This document shows positions 43,082-51,360 of a stretch of 64,000 bases of DNA, one piece after another. Source of the stretch: Paenibacillus selenitireducens (GTDB lineage Bacteria > Bacillota > Bacilli > Paenibacillales > Paenibacillaceae); assembly GCF_002021565.1 (NCBI RefSeq), contig NZ_MSZX01000006.1:124027-188026 (forward strand). The letters are read 5' to 3'. The notes beneath the pieces are model-generated. The model was not told the DNA's origin. It did not search any database and saw only the letters and a program-made list of their open reading frames with translations. A program made the translations under genes and the position numbers. Numbering within the stretch: position 1 is the first letter of the stretch; every line of letters starts with the position of its first letter.

Positions 43082-43450
43082 CTAGATCACTTTGCCGCCG
43101 TGACGCTGCGGCCGTGTTGCGTTGTATGTCATCTTTTCAGCAATCGCGCGTTCCAAGTCGATCCCATATCTGCCGCAAGCGTCGAACACGCGAATAACAA
43201 TGTCTGCAAGCTCTGATGGGATGCCGCACGGTTTATGTGCTGGAGTATGTTGTGTGTATGTTGCTCCGTCAATTTTATGTTGATACCACTCTTCATTTGG
43301 TTTGCTACCACTTCGATAATCTTCCAGTGCTTCCGATGCTTCGGAATGAATTAAGGCAATGATTTCTCCGAAACTCCGTTCTTCGTCCCACCATCCCTTT
43401 GATACCGCATTTTGGTGCGCTTCTTTTACAAGATCGTTAATTGATTTCAT
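43082..43450 (-). CDS. MazG-like NTP pyrophosphohydrolase
   Basis: 122 residues of the all-alpha NTP-PPase superfamily: FGEIIALIHSEASEALEDYR supplies the E-x2-E-type metal site and PSELADIVIRVFDACGRYGIDLERAI the ExxD helix. An insertion (EEWYQHKIDGATYTQHTPAHK) separates them. Phage MazG-type enzymes hydrolyse non-canonical or host nucleotides; substrate not predictable. Confidence 0.85.
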   Translation of the reverse strand: MKSINDLVKEAHQNAVSKGWWDEERSFGEIIALIHSEASEALEDYRSGSKPNEEWYQHKIDGATYTQHTPAHKPCGIPSELADIVIRVFDACGRYGIDLERAIAEKMTYNATRPQRHGGKVI

Positions 43451-43476
43451 ATCTCATCTCTCCCTGGGCGTTTGCC

Positions 43477-44616
43477 CTATATATTCAATACTGGTTGAAT
43501 AACGGCCGTTCTTTTTTCTGCTATTTCGATGTAATCAGGATTCAATTCGATGATCGTACATTCCCGGTTGTTCTCGAGAGCGACCTTTCGAGTCGTTCCG
43601 GATCCGCCGAACGGGTCCAGGACATGACCGCCAACTGGAGCGCCGGCTAATACGCAAGGTTCAATGAGCTTTTCCGGAAAGGTTGCGAAATGGGCTTCAG
43701 AGAATTGAGCTGTGGCCACCGTCCAAACGGATCGCTTGCTTCTCGTTGTCCCTTCCCACGGAACAGATGCCCCTAGGCTAGAGTCTGGCCGTCCTCTGTC
43801 TTTTCCTGTCTTTCGCTCAATATTCCCACTTCTTCTACGTGATTGAGCAGGACCGAAGGCACCCTTTGATCCACCGACTGCTTTCATACTTCTATTCGTT
43901 CTTGTGCCGCCGTTAGCCCTCTCTGATCCATGTTGAGATTCAATATCCTGTGATAATCTACTTATACTCGAAGCAGCAAGTGGCTCTTTAATAGCTTCGC
44001 CGTCGTAATAGTACTGTTTGGACTTAGATAGGAGAAACATATATTCATGCGCTTTAGTTGGACGATCTCGGGTACTCTCAGGCATGCAATTTGGTTTACT
44101 CCAAATGTTATCCATCCTCAAATACCAACCGTCTGCTTGGAGGGCGAAAGCGACGCGCCACGGTATACCTACAAGGTCCTTTTGTTTAAGTCCCGTCGTT
44201 TGCTGCTCCTTATACTTTATCGATCCTAAGTGCTGTCCTTTATGTTGCTTATGAACTCCTCCCGGGTTACCTTGTCCATCTGCATTTCTTCCTTTCATCG
44301 ATCCTGCGTATGAATCGCCGAAGTTCATCCATAGTGTTCCGTCATCGCGCATCACCCGCCATACTTCGCGAAAAACAAGAACCATATGGCCCACAAACAT
44401 TTCGGGAGTCGGTTCCAATCCCAAGCAGCCTGTCCACGCTGGTACATCTATTTCAGGAAGCCCTGCCATCGGGGAGTAACTCATAGCTGGCCAATCACTT
44501 GGAGGAATGCCGTAGTCCCTGAGACCCCAATATGGTGGAGATGTCACGCAAGTATGGAAGTGATTCGACTGTAGGCGCTGCATAATCAGACGACAATCTC
44601 CTTGAAGTATTGACAT
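43477..44616 (-). CDS. Second orphan DNA methyltransferase (SPPY)
   Basis: 379 residues. Catalytic motif TSPPYWGLRDYG near the start, DGTLWMNFGDSYAG, and a canonical SAM motif LDPFGGSGTTRKVAL near the end: beta-class order. SPPY is common in N4-cytosine enzymes. A ~90-residue Arg/Gly/Ser-rich segment in the middle is the likely target-recognition region. No nuclease partner is adjacent. Starts behind a G-rich ribosome site (GGAGGGGGTAGGGGG). Confidence 0.88.
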   Translation of the reverse strand: MSILQGDCRLIMQRLQSNHFHTCVTSPPYWGLRDYGIPPSDWPAMSYSPMAGLPEIDVPAWTGCLGLEPTPEMFVGHMVLVFREVWRVMRDDGTLWMNFGDSYAGSMKGRNADGQGNPGGVHKQHKGQHLGSIKYKEQQTTGLKQKDLVGIPWRVAFALQADGWYLRMDNIWSKPNCMPESTRDRPTKAHEYMFLLSKSKQYYYDGEAIKEPLAASSISRLSQDIESQHGSERANGGTRTNRSMKAVGGSKGAFGPAQSRRRSGNIERKTGKDRGRPDSSLGASVPWEGTTRSKRSVWTVATAQFSEAHFATFPEKLIEPCVLAGAPVGGHVLDPFGGSGTTRKVALENNRECTIIELNPDYIEIAEKRTAVIQPVLNI

Positions 44617-44633
44617 CCCCCTACCCCCTCCAT

Positions 44634-44837
44634 TTAATCTATAGCTCCAACCAATTGAGACTTATTAAGTTGTTCCAATACGATTTCAATGTGCTCAAGT
44701 GCGAAGATAGTGTCCGCGATCTCCTCTGGATCCTGACCAAGTACTGATAAGTAAAGATGGGCCGTTTCCGCTTGCTCCTTTGCTTTCAATAAGGTTTTTA
44801 TCAAAGCATCTTTACGCTGCTGATCATGTTTGTTCAA
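44634..44837 (-). CDS. Small helical protein of unknown function
   Basis: 67 residues (MNKHDQQRKDALIKTLLKAK...), entirely helical by pattern, with an acidic middle (GQDPEEIADTIFALEHIEIVLEQL). Preceded by GGAGGAAG. Unassigned. Confidence 0.55.
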   Translation of the reverse strand: MNKHDQQRKDALIKTLLKAKEQAETAHLYLSVLGQDPEEIADTIFALEHIEIVLEQLNKSQLVGAID

Positions 44838-44893
44838 TTTACTTCCTCCAATGATCTTCTTTATGTTTTTAATAATCGAAAGAAAAGAACGGC

Positions 44894-45904
44894 TTACGCC
44901 GCTCCCTCCTCTGTCATTTTCTTTGCAACCAGTTCCTTATAAGACTTCCAGATAGTACTCAATTTACTACTCGACAAGTTAATGACAGAAGCGATATTCA
45001 TCCATGTCTTACCTTCCTCTTTGCGCTGTCTCAGTAATTCCGGGAAATCAAGTTCAATTCCATCAAATTTAGGTTTATGCTCAAGGATGTATTTTTCTAG
45101 AGCTTCGTTGTCGATATCAACTGCAGTAACTTCTTTTTTCGCCTCAGTAACTTGTTCAGGTTCAGGAGTCTTTACAGTTTCCTGGTCGGTTGATTCGGCT
45201 TGATCTTGTTCTTCAGTTTCAAAGTTAACTTCTTCAGTCGGTGGAATTTGTTCCTCACCCTCGGTTGATTCCTGTTCTGCATTTGGATCAGGTTCAGTGC
45301 CCTCTATAGTTTCTGTAACTTGTTGTACCGCCGGTTCGCCTTTGATCTTACCGTTACGCCATAAATCCCACTTGATGGCCATCTCAGCAACACGCTTACG
45401 GTATTCATCGAACATAGCCCCTACTTCGATAACCGTCATGTCCAGCTCATTTGCGAACTTGACGTATGTCTCACCATCGCGTAAACGTCGAACCATATCA
45501 GTAAATTCATATGGCATATCTTCGAATATTGGCGACATACCTGCAGCGATAAAATCATCAATGATTTCCTTGTCGAGTTCCTTCTCTTCTGATTTCGTTT
45601 CGATCACTTCTTTAGGAACACCATCAAGTTCTAGCTCGACCTGTTCACCCTCTGGCTTCACTTCGGATACAACGCCTGTCTCATCGACTTTATACTCACG
45701 AATAGGTTTATTAGTCTTCGTGTTGATTTGAACTGCATATGTCACAACCTCATCGTCGTGTGTAACCTCTAATTTAGTTCCGATCATATCGCTTAACGTT
45801 TCAAGCTGCCCCTGTAGATCCGCAGTCTCTAGGACGATCTCTTTCGTGCCGTCAGGCTTAAGGTTGATCTTCTTTAATTTAGCTTTGTAGGATACGTAAC
45901 TCAT
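44894..45904 (-). CDS. Phage protein with acidic linker and two HTH-like ends
   Basis: ATG 45904 (MSYVSYKAKLKKINLKPDG) follows AAAGGAG. About 336 residues: a beta-rich N-terminal ~95, a helical HTH-like block (FTDMVRRLRDGETYVKFANELDMTVIEVGAMF), a ~70-residue Glu/Gln/Thr/Pro-rich linker, and a second HTH-like block (FPELLRQRKEEGKTWMNIASVINLSSSKLSTIW). The two blocks resemble each other in layout. Function unknown; DNA tethering or replication accessory roles are possible. Confidence 0.6.
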   Translation of the reverse strand: MSYVSYKAKLKKINLKPDGTKEIVLETADLQGQLETLSDMIGTKLEVTHDDEVVTYAVQINTKTNKPIREYKVDETGVVSEVKPEGEQVELELDGVPKEVIETKSEEKELDKEIIDDFIAAGMSPIFEDMPYEFTDMVRRLRDGETYVKFANELDMTVIEVGAMFDEYRKRVAEMAIKWDLWRNGKIKGEPAVQQVTETIEGTEPDPNAEQESTEGEEQIPPTEEVNFETEEQDQAESTDQETVKTPEPEQVTEAKKEVTAVDIDNEALEKYILEHKPKFDGIELDFPELLRQRKEEGKTWMNIASVINLSSSKLSTIWKSYKELVAKKMTEEGAA

Positions 45905-45906
45905 GG

Positions 45907-46440
45907 TTAAACAGCTCCTTTGATTTTGTTTTGATGATAAGTCCAGCATAGGGCGAGGGCATCGGAAGGATCGAAGAGGCGTTCCCTTACGTCCCCTAAT
46001 TTGTATTTGCCTTTAGGATCATCTTTTTTGTAATACACCGGCACAGCCAATTCGTCATAATCAAGACCGAATAACATCTGCATCTCCATGGCGACAGTTT
46101 CTTTGTCTGCATTCCCTTTACCTGTTTGCATCTTTAGTTCTGTTGGTCTTACATGAGCGATCGGTACGTTTAAGTGAAGCGCGGCCAATGTAACCACAGA
46201 GAAAGCACCTACTAAAGCAAGAACACTATTAGCATTTTTAAAATGAACCGGACGCTCGAGTACGATCACATCCGGCTGCTCCTGCTCAATCATCCGAAAA
46301 GTATCCTGATAGATTGCATCGAGTACATTAGGCATTGGAATACTTGTGAAATTCCGTAATCCAAAATCAATAGGCTTTCCGTCGCGCATCGTTGCCCAGC
46401 CGGCGGTATTCGTTCCATGGTCTATTCCTAAGATCAACAT
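45907..46440 (-). CDS. RuvC-like Holliday-junction resolvase
   Basis: ATG 46440 (MLILGIDHGTNTAGWAT) follows GGGGAGAA. 177 residues of the RuvC/RNase-H-like superfamily: first acidic residue in LGIDHG, Glu in VIVLERPVHF, and FDPSDALALCWTYH providing the final Asp pair. Resolves branched replication/recombination DNA before packaging. It lies between replication and late genes and ends one base before the next start region. Confidence 0.88.
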   Translation of the reverse strand: MLILGIDHGTNTAGWATMRDGKPIDFGLRNFTSIPMPNVLDAIYQDTFRMIEQEQPDVIVLERPVHFKNANSVLALVGAFSVVTLAALHLNVPIAHVRPTELKMQTGKGNADKETVAMEMQMLFGLDYDELAVPVYYKKDDPKGKYKLGDVRERLFDPSDALALCWTYHQNKIKGAV

Positions 46441-46570
46441 AGCTTGTTCTCCCCTTGTTGTTAGGAAGAAGCTTATGGTCCAACAAAAACACCGAACCAA
46501 CCACCCTCCCGTTATCTAAAACATCAAATCTAATCTCGTTCTGATAAAGCGGATCCGCGAACTTAGCCAA
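46367..46570 (-). CDS. 67-residue protein overlapping the resolvase start
   Basis: Begins MAKFADPLYQNEIRFDVLDN and overlaps the preceding gene by 8 bases and the resolvase gene by 74 bases in another frame. Its start context is acceptable and the N-terminal half reads like a beta-rich phage protein (GRVVGSVFLLDHKLLP). The long overlap lowers confidence; an alternative is a longer ancestral gene truncated by a frameshift. Confidence 0.5.
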   Translation of the reverse strand: MAKFADPLYQNEIRFDVLDNGRVVGSVFLLDHKLLPNNKGRTSYVDLRNRPWNEYRRLGNDARRKAY

Positions 46571-46754
46571 CGCGACCAGCCCCCGCGTGCTGATTCCCCA
46601 TCAGCGCATTGAACTCCTCGATGCCCTCGTTCAACTCTTCCGGATCTATGCCAGCGAATTCGTTAAGCAGCTCGTTCCGATCGGGAGCGCATCCCGTGCT
46701 TCTAAATCGCATTTTCATATATTCATAGACAGCCCAACGTGTTAAGAGACTCAT
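46563..46754 (-). CDS. 63-residue helical protein after DnaB
   Basis: ATG 46754 (MSLLTRWAVYEYMKMRFRSTGCAPDRNEL) follows GAGAGTGAG. The pattern (long helix, PDRNELLNEF, GIDPEELNEGIEEF) looks like a small three-helix DNA-binding or adaptor protein. Unassigned. Confidence 0.6.
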   Translation of the reverse strand: MSLLTRWAVYEYMKMRFRSTGCAPDRNELLNEFAGIDPEELNEGIEEFNALMGNQHAGAGRVG

Positions 46755-46770
46755 TTGCTCACTCTCTTTC

Positions 46771-48186
46771 TTAAGCCCATTTACGCTTATCAGTTTTTTT
46801 ATTGTTTTGTTTCTCTTGGTTTGGTTTTTCATCACGCTGAGAACGGACATGATTCACGAACTTGTTATATTGCTTCAAGAACACTAGCTCAACCGTTCCG
46901 ACCGGACCATTACGCTGCTTACCGATGATAATCTCGATGATATTCTTCTTTTCAGATTCCTTATCGTAGTAATCATCGCGATATAAGAATGCGATAACAT
47001 CAGCATCTTGCTCGATTGACCCGGATTCACGAAGATCAGACATCATCGGACGCTTGTCCTGTCGCTGTTCTACACTACGACTGAGCTGAGATAATGCGAT
47101 GACTGGCACTTCTAGTTCTCTTGCGATTTGCTTCAAGATCCGTGATATATGGGATACTTCCTCTTGGCGATTAGTGCCGCGCCCCACGCTTGCGATAAGT
47201 TGTAGATAATCAATCACTATCATACCGAGGCCTTCTTCACGCTTCAGTCGTCGGCATTTATTCCGGATGTCATTTACCGTGATGGTCGGTGAATCATCTA
47301 TTACGATGTTCGACATGCCGAGCGCTCCGATCGCTTCCGAAGCTTTTACCCAATCGTTTGATTCAAAACGTCCTGTCCTCATCTTGCTGGCATCAATGTC
47401 ACCCTCAGCACTTACCATCCGCTGCACAAGCTGTTTCGCGCCCATCTCTAAGCTAAAAATCGCTACGGTTTCCTTAATTTTGACTGCAACATTCTGAGCC
47501 ACATTCAAAGCAAAAGCCGTCTTACCAACGGAAGGGCGAGCTGCAACAATGATCAAGTCACTATTTTGAAAACCCGCGGTCATAACGTCCAGGTCTGTAA
47601 ACCCACTCGGTAAACCTGTTACTCCCCCACTGTCTCGGTTCTCATATCGATGCTCCATATCGTCAAATACTTCGATCACTACATCCTTGATTCGCTTAAA
47701 CTCCTGCTTTGGCGCAGCCTGATCGGACAGCTTTGTCGCAGTATTCTGCATACTTGCGAGCAAACTCTTAACGTTACCATTTTCCATGGCGTCGCGGATC
47801 TGCAACATATTCGACCGGATAATTTCACGTAGCATATATTTTTCATTCAGTGTCTCAATGTACGACTGAACATTTGCAACACTCGGTACTGATTGAGCCA
47901 GTTTTAACAAATAGCTTGGACCACCTGTGTCTTCAAGTTGTTGTTTTTCGGTTAAGCGGCTAGTCAACGTAACAAAATCTATTGGTTCATCTTCCTTGAC
48001 CAGCTCATTCGCCGCTTCGAAAATGAATCTATTTGCCTGATTCGCGAATGCCATCGGTTTTAAGGTATCAGTAGCCAAGCGAAGCGCTTCGTACGTTTCG
48101 TCTACAAGCATCGCTCCAAGGACTGCCTGCTCCGCTTCTGGGCTTTCAGGCAATTCAATAGCGTTAATTGAGTCGAAGGATTTCAT
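46771..48186 (-). CDS. Replicative DNA helicase DnaB
   Basis: 471 residues. N-terminal domain (EAEQAVLGAMLVDETYEAL) and RecA-type motor with Walker A ARPSVGKTAFAL, EMGAKQLVQRM, Walker B MIVIDYLQLI, and SVEQRQDKRPMMSDLRESGSIEQDAD. Phage-encoded hexameric helicase. Its gene overlaps the loader gene by 23 bases, as in SPP1-type modules. Confidence 0.96.
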   Translation of the reverse strand: MKSFDSINAIELPESPEAEQAVLGAMLVDETYEALRLATDTLKPMAFANQANRFIFEAANELVKEDEPIDFVTLTSRLTEKQQLEDTGGPSYLLKLAQSVPSVANVQSYIETLNEKYMLREIIRSNMLQIRDAMENGNVKSLLASMQNTATKLSDQAAPKQEFKRIKDVVIEVFDDMEHRYENRDSGGVTGLPSGFTDLDVMTAGFQNSDLIIVAARPSVGKTAFALNVAQNVAVKIKETVAIFSLEMGAKQLVQRMVSAEGDIDASKMRTGRFESNDWVKASEAIGALGMSNIVIDDSPTITVNDIRNKCRRLKREEGLGMIVIDYLQLIASVGRGTNRQEEVSHISRILKQIARELEVPVIALSQLSRSVEQRQDKRPMMSDLRESGSIEQDADVIAFLYRDDYYDKESEKKNIIEIIIGKQRNGPVGTVELVFLKQYNKFVNHVRSQRDEKPNQEKQNNKKTDKRKWA

Positions 48187-48502
48187 GTATCTTCTCCCTT
48201 AATCCTGGTGGTGGAGGTGCAGCGTTCTGTTTCCATGCGTCAAGTTGTTCAAAGTATTCTGCTGCCGCTGCTTTCGAACGATCGCGTTCAAGCTGCTCAC
48301 CTAAACGTCCTCGGATATCAGCAATCGTTGGCGGGAATCTCTCCGTCAGTGTGTGTTGTTCAATGTTTGCAATGGCAGCCTCTATCGGGAAATCTTTTAA
48401 GCGCTCGATCCATTCATCGTTGCGTTCATCATTCGCCACATCAAAATGCGGATAGTTTAAAACAATCTTTCGAAGTAACCGCCCAAATTCTTGCCGGTTC
48501 AT
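48164..48502 (-). CDS. Helicase loader (SPP1 G39P-like)
   Basis: ATG 48502 (MNRQEFGRLLRKIVLNYPHF) follows GGAGTGA. 112 residues; PHFDVANDERNDEWIERLKDFP and ERFPPTIADIRGRLGE match the helical N-terminal domain of G39P-type loader/inhibitors, and a flexible C-terminus carries a helicase-binding helix. It brings DnaB to the origin marked by the neighbouring initiator. Confidence 0.85.
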   Translation of the reverse strand: MNRQEFGRLLRKIVLNYPHFDVANDERNDEWIERLKDFPIEAAIANIEQHTLTERFPPTIADIRGRLGEQLERDRSKAAAAEYFEQLDAWKQNAAPPPPGLREKIHEILRLN

Positions 48503-48506
48503 AGCG

Positions 48507-49445
48507 TCACTCCTCTCCGAATCTATTAAGATAATCAAGCTTGTCCTGCAAACCTGTTTTTTTAGACTTACTTTCATTGCTCCCTAAAGCTCCGGAAGGA
48601 GTCTCGGACGCTTCCATGCGGTTTAACAGCTCATCCCAACACGAGAAAATAATTGTCTTGCAATAAGAGAAATTCCGAATTGTATCCGTCGGTCTCCTTC
48701 GTGTTAATTTGTGTCGTGCAAAGGAAAGGTCTATGCCAAAGTGTACGAACTCCAACGGAATGGGTTCATTCGCAATCTCTTGAATATGGGGGAGGTCTGC
48801 GTTATTAAACATCAACCGCGCCTTGCGTTGGTTAAAATAGTTTTCAATCGCAAGCTCCCGTTCTTGGATTATCGGTTTATCAAGAACTATTTGGCCTGTG
48901 GAGACGGAACCCACAGCGGACGACAGAACCCCGGTTCTTGAACTCAACTCTTTAGCGTCATTATCTTCTAGACCCTGAATCCATCTATCAATCAATATCT
49001 TTATAATATCTTTATTAGATCGGACATTTTTGTCCGGGTCATCGGACATTTCTGTCTGATCACTACCGGGCAAATCTGTCTCTTCTACAAGTGATCGGAC
49101 ATTTTTGTCTGATCGCTCATGATGAAATTTCTTGGAATTTCTCACTGTTAAAATAAGCCCATGCGGTGCGCGGGTGACTCTTACGTACCCTTGATTCTCT
49201 AAGGTCGCAATCCATCGGCTTATCGTTTTCTCATTCACATCGAATATTTTTGCAAGTTCTGGAAGCAGCATAGGTTTATTTCCGAGTACAATGCCCCACA
49301 TCTCTCCGTCTCTTTCGACCTCTTTAGTAGTGGAGCTGATGCACCAGAGAAATAACCATAAAGCTGTCCCTATTTGTTTGTAATGTCTAGGCTCCAACAA
49401 TCCTGAATACGTCGGAAAAGGGTAACTGCTGGGCATATTACTCAT
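48507..49445 (-). CDS. Phage replication initiator (winged-helix, DnaD/O-like)
   Basis: 312 residues. The N-terminal winged helix (MLLPELAKIFDVNEKTISRWIATLENQGYVRVTRAPHGLILTV) is followed by a Ser/Asp-rich linker and a C-terminal helical part. The linker DNA carries four iterons of the type CGGACA-tttt-TGTCCG (49021-49111), so the origin probably lies within the gene, as in lambda O and SPP1. The downstream genes are loader and helicase, completing a replication module. Confidence 0.85.
   Translation of the reverse strand: MSNMPSSYPFPTYSGLLEPRHYKQIGTALWLFLWCISSTTKEVERDGEMWGIVLGNKPMLLPELAKIFDVNEKTISRWIATLENQGYVRVTRAPHGLILTVRNSKKFHHERSDKNVRSLVEETDLPGSDQTEMSDDPDKNVRSNKDIIKILIDRWIQGLEDNDAKELSSRTGVLSSAVGSVSTGQIVLDKPIIQERELAIENYFNQRKARLMFNNADLPHIQEIANEPIPLEFVHFGIDLSFARHKLTRRRPTDTIRNFSYCKTIIFSCWDELLNRMEASETPSGALGSNESKSKKTGLQDKLDYLNRFGEE
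49021..49111. repeat. Intragenic iteron array 2 (candidate phage origin)
   Basis: Units start at 49021 (CGGACATTTTTGTCCG), 49043 (CGGACATTTCTGTCTG), 49067 (degenerate CGGGCAAATCTGTCTC) and 49096 (CGGACATTTTTGTCTG), spaced 22, 24 and 29 bp. The palindromic arms and T-rich centre parallel the array at 10907 in a different initiator gene. Confidence 0.75.
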
Positions 49446-49651
49446 CCCCTAAGCTTGTTTCTATCATCTCGCAAGTAAATATGCGGGTGTTTTGCTCGAA
49501 CCACTGTCCACCCCGGATAACCAAGCGCGAAGAATGCTTTAACCTCACGCTTGAATGCTTCCGGATTCGTGTTCTGTAGATTCCATATCCGTTCGCTAAC
49601 CCCACTCTTTAAAAGCGGCGTATCTTGAATGATCTTGTCCACCGGGTTCAC
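49442..49651 (-). CDS. Small protein of unknown function
   Basis: Up to 69 residues from GTG 49651, directly after the MBL stop; a GTG three codons later (49642) has the better-spaced AGGTGA. Contains WNLQNTNPEAFKREVKAFFALGYPGWTVVRAKHPHIYL. Basic and compact. Overlaps the initiator start by 4 bases. Confidence 0.6.
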   Translation of the reverse strand: MNPVDKIIQDTPLLKSGVSERIWNLQNTNPEAFKREVKAFFALGYPGWTVVRAKHPHIYLRDDRNKLRG

Positions 49652-50359
49652 CTACCGATCAGCGACATAGACTGCCTTGCCTGTAAGTTCCATGATCTCT
49701 CGTTTGAACAGCTCGGCATCACTATTAGAGTCGCTTAGGTGTAGCAGCCATATCTGTTCTACATCCCGTAGATCATTCGCCTGCAGAAACTCCTTAACGT
49801 GATCTAACCCAAAGTGTGAACGTAATAGCCGGCTCTTTAACACGCTTGGGATTCTCCCGGCAGCTATATTCTCGTTCAGAATCCGTATGCTGTAATTACA
49901 TTCGACCATGATATGAGTCAGCCCGGTAAATCGGTAACGAACGTAATAGGTATCTGTCACAAACAGAAGTTTTTCCCCTGATTGATTCGCCAGGAGAAAA
50001 CCCAGCGGCTCTGCAGCGTCGTGCTCGATCTCAAAAGGGAGAATGGTCCATGTTCCAATCTTGAACTCTCCCCTCGCCTTTATGACATTCACACGATGCC
50101 CAGAAAGCCCCACAACGTCTGCTGTACCTTTACTGGTGTAAATGTCTATCCCAGCTTTCAAAACGTCTCTAGCTGCCTTGCTGTGGTCTCCATGATCATG
50201 TGTAATCAAACACCCTGCAATCTCTGACATACGAAACTCTAGTTCTCGTTGAATATCTTTATAGCGAAGCCCTGCTTCTAGCAGTAAAGCAGTACGCCCA
50301 TCGCTTATGCGATAGGCGTTTCCTGCACTGCTGGAACCAAGAGGCTTAATATCAATCAC
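49652..50359 (-). CDS. MBL-fold metallo-hydrolase of the recombination block
   Basis: 235 residues of the metallo-beta-lactamase superfamily: signature THDHGDHSKAA, EIEHDAAEPLGFLL, LLFVTDTYYV and LLHLSDSNSD. Overlaps recT by 4 bases. No other exonuclease (RecE/YqaJ type) is present, so it is a good candidate for the nuclease partner of RecT; that is inference from context. Confidence 0.85.
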   Translation of the reverse strand: MIDIKPLGSSSAGNAYRISDGRTALLLEAGLRYKDIQRELEFRMSEIAGCLITHDHGDHSKAARDVLKAGIDIYTSKGTADVVGLSGHRVNVIKARGEFKIGTWTILPFEIEHDAAEPLGFLLANQSGEKLLFVTDTYYVRYRFTGLTHIMVECNYSIRILNENIAAGRIPSVLKSRLLRSHFGLDHVKEFLQANDLRDVEQIWLLHLSDSNSDAELFKREIMELTGKAVYVADR

Positions 50360-51360
50360 CAGGACTCCGGTCCACCTGCAGGTTGACCAGTACCCTCGCT
50401 CTCGAAGTTTGTTTCTGGTGGTTCAGACTCAGAACTTGGTTGCCCAGGAGTAATATCGATAAATTCTCCGTTCGCATTGGCTCTGATCTCACGATTCACC
50501 TCTGCTTCAGCAAAATCATTCTCCATTTGTTTCAAGCGCAGATAATCGTCATCAATCTTCTGACTGTCGATAGTTACATCACCATGAGCTGCACGATAGA
50601 TTGTTTTCCAACACATCTTATCGAACCATCCTTCAACCTCTTCAGAGCCAACTACTTTACCGTTTTCCCATTTATCTTTTTTTCCGCCCCAGAATTCAGT
50701 ACCCGCTTTTTCTGGTTTTCGCTTTTCGATATCCTTAAGTGTCATCATGACAATCTTGTTTTTCTCTGGTGTATTTAAATAAGAATGATAGTAGAAACCG
50801 CCAATGATTGATCCTCGATCAAATGCGTTCACGATATCAAATTCATAGCTTTCGACCTTGTTATGCAAATCTTTCTTGATCGCTTTAAATTTATCGTTTG
50901 CATAAACAAGCTCAACAACAACGAGATCAGGAACATCTAAGCCGTATTTCACTGCTTTTAACTCCATGCCCCGATAGCCCTCAATAAAACCAATATCATA
51001 TTTTCCAGTCGTGTTGTTCTTGAATGGAATAAGATTGATATGATTAGGCTGCGCAGGATCGAAGCCGATCTTCGCATAGGCAACAACATCTAATGCAAGC
51101 TTGTCCATGTTTACATTTGCCCAAGTTACTGGAGTCTTGTCGCGATTCTTCTCTGCCTTCTTCAAGCGTTTTTCATCGGTGGTTCTCAACACAGAATCAA
51201 GAGAGATGAAATAATTCTGTACTAATCGTTTTTGGAAATTGGTTAAAGCAACATCGCTTCCTACGTTGGAATTGAATTGCTTCATAACCATGCTCGTGAA
51301 TCTCTCTGAAGGAGCTATTTCCTTCTTCTCGATAGCTGTTTTCTGGTTTTCTTCTGTCAA
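50356..51360 (-). CDS. recT: RecT-family single-strand annealing protein
   Basis: 334 residues: LTNFQKRLVQNYFISLDSVL, VNMDKLALDVVAYAKIGFDPAQPNHINLIPF and GYRGMELKAVKYGLDVPDLVVVELVY are RecT hallmarks. Binds single-stranded DNA and anneals complementary strands. Acidic, Pro/Glu-rich C-terminus. It starts next to the SbcC-like gene stop. Confidence 0.95.
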   Translation of the reverse strand: MTEENQKTAIEKKEIAPSERFTSMVMKQFNSNVGSDVALTNFQKRLVQNYFISLDSVLRTTDEKRLKKAEKNRDKTPVTWANVNMDKLALDVVAYAKIGFDPAQPNHINLIPFKNNTTGKYDIGFIEGYRGMELKAVKYGLDVPDLVVVELVYANDKFKAIKKDLHNKVESYEFDIVNAFDRGSIIGGFYYHSYLNTPEKNKIVMMTLKDIEKRKPEKAGTEFWGGKKDKWENGKVVGSEEVEGWFDKMCWKTIYRAAHGDVTIDSQKIDDDYLRLKQMENDFAEAEVNREIRANANGEFIDITPGQPSSESEPPETNFESEGTGQPAGGPESW

